Assembly: GCA_950054255.1 (NCBI GenBank)
Contig: CATLOR010000001.1
Span: 709,589-773,588, forward strand
DNA length: 64,000 bases
Source of the DNA: an uncultured Rickettsiales bacterium
GTDB lineage: Bacteria; Pseudomonadota; Alphaproteobacteria; Micavibrionales; GCA-2720935
Direction of reading: 5' to 3'
A program made the position numbers and the translations under genes. Shown in pieces: positions 63,671 through 64,000 of this stretch. Within the stretch, counting starts at the first letter, position 1, and each line of letters opens with the position of its first letter. The notes beneath the pieces are model-generated. The model did not search any database. It was not told the origin of the DNA and saw nothing but the letters and a program-made list of their open reading frames with translations.

Positions 63671-64000
63671 TTATTCCTTGGTCAAGGCCTCAATCAGGCT
63701 TTTTTCGGCGCTTCCTGGTTTTAGTGGCTGTTGTTGTGAGCTATCTGGCTTCCAGCCGGTTAAATATAAGATTTCAACAGTGGCATCAATCAACCCATCG
63801 GCTCCAGAGAAATGCTCTTTATAATGAGTTTGAGCATGTGTAAAGAATTGCTTTGGTGTCATATGTTTGCACAAACCATTCATAATGTTTGTTTCGCCCA
63901 TCCCTCTTAATTCATGCATTAAATGCGAGAGGTCTTTATAAGCGAGGGTCAGGCGCTCTTTATCAATGACAGGCAAGGCAAACCCCGCTCTTTGGAGAAG
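63671..64000 (-). CDS. SAM-dependent methyltransferase, C-terminal part
   Basis: The frame is open from the window edge to the stop at 63671 and gives LLQRAGFALPVIDKERLTL, DLSHLMHELRGMGETN and a final ILYLTGWKPDSSQQQPLKPGSAEKSL. This is the C-terminal part of BioC/NDUFAF5-like methyltransferases (RAGFALPVxD, LMxDLRxMGETN). The SAM-binding N-terminal part lies outside the window. A likely role in arginine hydroxylation/methylation or quinone-complex assembly is only known for distant relatives. It is upstream of gloB in one operon. Confidence 0.85.
   Translation of the reverse strand, partial: LLQRAGFALPVIDKERLTLAYKDLSHLMHELRGMGETNIMNGLCKHMTPKQFFTHAQTHYKEHFSGADGLIDATVEILYLTGWKPDSSQQQPLKPGSAEKSLIEALTKE

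Overview
The window is AT-rich, gene-dense chromosomal DNA from an alphaproteobacterium. Lineage-typical markers include CckA, a DUF1013 (TrcR-type) regulator, the neighbour set mltA-tim44-fxsA-secB-dnaQ-coaE-aroE-PPSR, fumC followed by ribbon-helix-helix and DUF4169 genes, thrB-rnhA, and a GAAC-N7-GAAC LexA site before recA. Flagella, polyhydroxybutyrate metabolism and a DotA/TraY protein fit a free-living or predatory/host-associated member near the Rhodospirillales/Micavibrionales, but the sequence alone does not settle the order. I found no tRNA, rRNA, CRISPR array, insertion sequence or prophage.

Layout. 1-5.1 kb: two divergent flagellar operons, fhlB-(78 aa ORF)-fliO-fliP on the minus strand and flgB-flgC-fliE-(MazG-like)-fliQ-fliR-flhB on the plus strand. 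5.2-8.9 kb: cckA, then recA with its SOS box. 9-12 kb: a lone DotA/TraY gene behind a 400-bp AT-rich intergenic region. 12-17.7 kb: a complete yejABEF peptide importer. 17.7-21.8 kb: fused indolepyruvate ferredoxin oxidoreductase plus a small membrane protein. 21.9-23.4 kb: two overlapping Nudix genes and rpsU. 23.4-31.5 kb: aminopeptidase P, mltA, Tim44-like, fxsA-secB, dnaQ-coaE-aroE-PPSR. 31.5-41.1 kb: a Cys phosphatase, mlaA-mlaC, ettA, a Na+/Ca2+ exchanger with a TerD protein, a ClpP-like protease, unknown genes, rnhA, thrB. 41.3-47.3 kb: xseB-ispA, guaC, sppA, aroC, fabI. 47.5-52.3 kb: an unknown 511-aa protein and phaC-phaA-phaB. 52.3-57.5 kb: fumC group, a NADAR cassette with two paralogous unknown genes, pfkA flanked by two DUF465 genes. 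57.5-60.6 kb: an operon of three related, ankyrin-like unknown proteins. 60.8-64 kb: DUF1013 regulator, 3-hydroxybutyrate dehydrogenase, an unknown basic protein, gloB and the end of a methyltransferase gene.

How genes fit together. phaA-phaB-phaC make polyhydroxybutyrate from acetyl-CoA, and the dehydrogenase at 61.5 kb can oxidise the released 3-hydroxybutyrate. mlaA-mlaC serve outer-membrane lipid asymmetry. mltA and yejABEF touch cell-wall turnover and peptide uptake. The flagellar block encodes most of the export gate.

Most promising unknowns: the three-gene ankyrin-like family (57465-60640), the NADAR cassette with tandem paralogs (54225-55723), a MazG-like pyrophosphohydrolase translationally coupled to fliQ, and an rpsU gene whose best-supported start is AUC. 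Possible operators are a dyad in the fumC promoter, a dyad between phaA and phaB, and a large nested dyad between the ferredoxin oxidoreductase and Nudix genes. All functional links beyond family assignment are inference.
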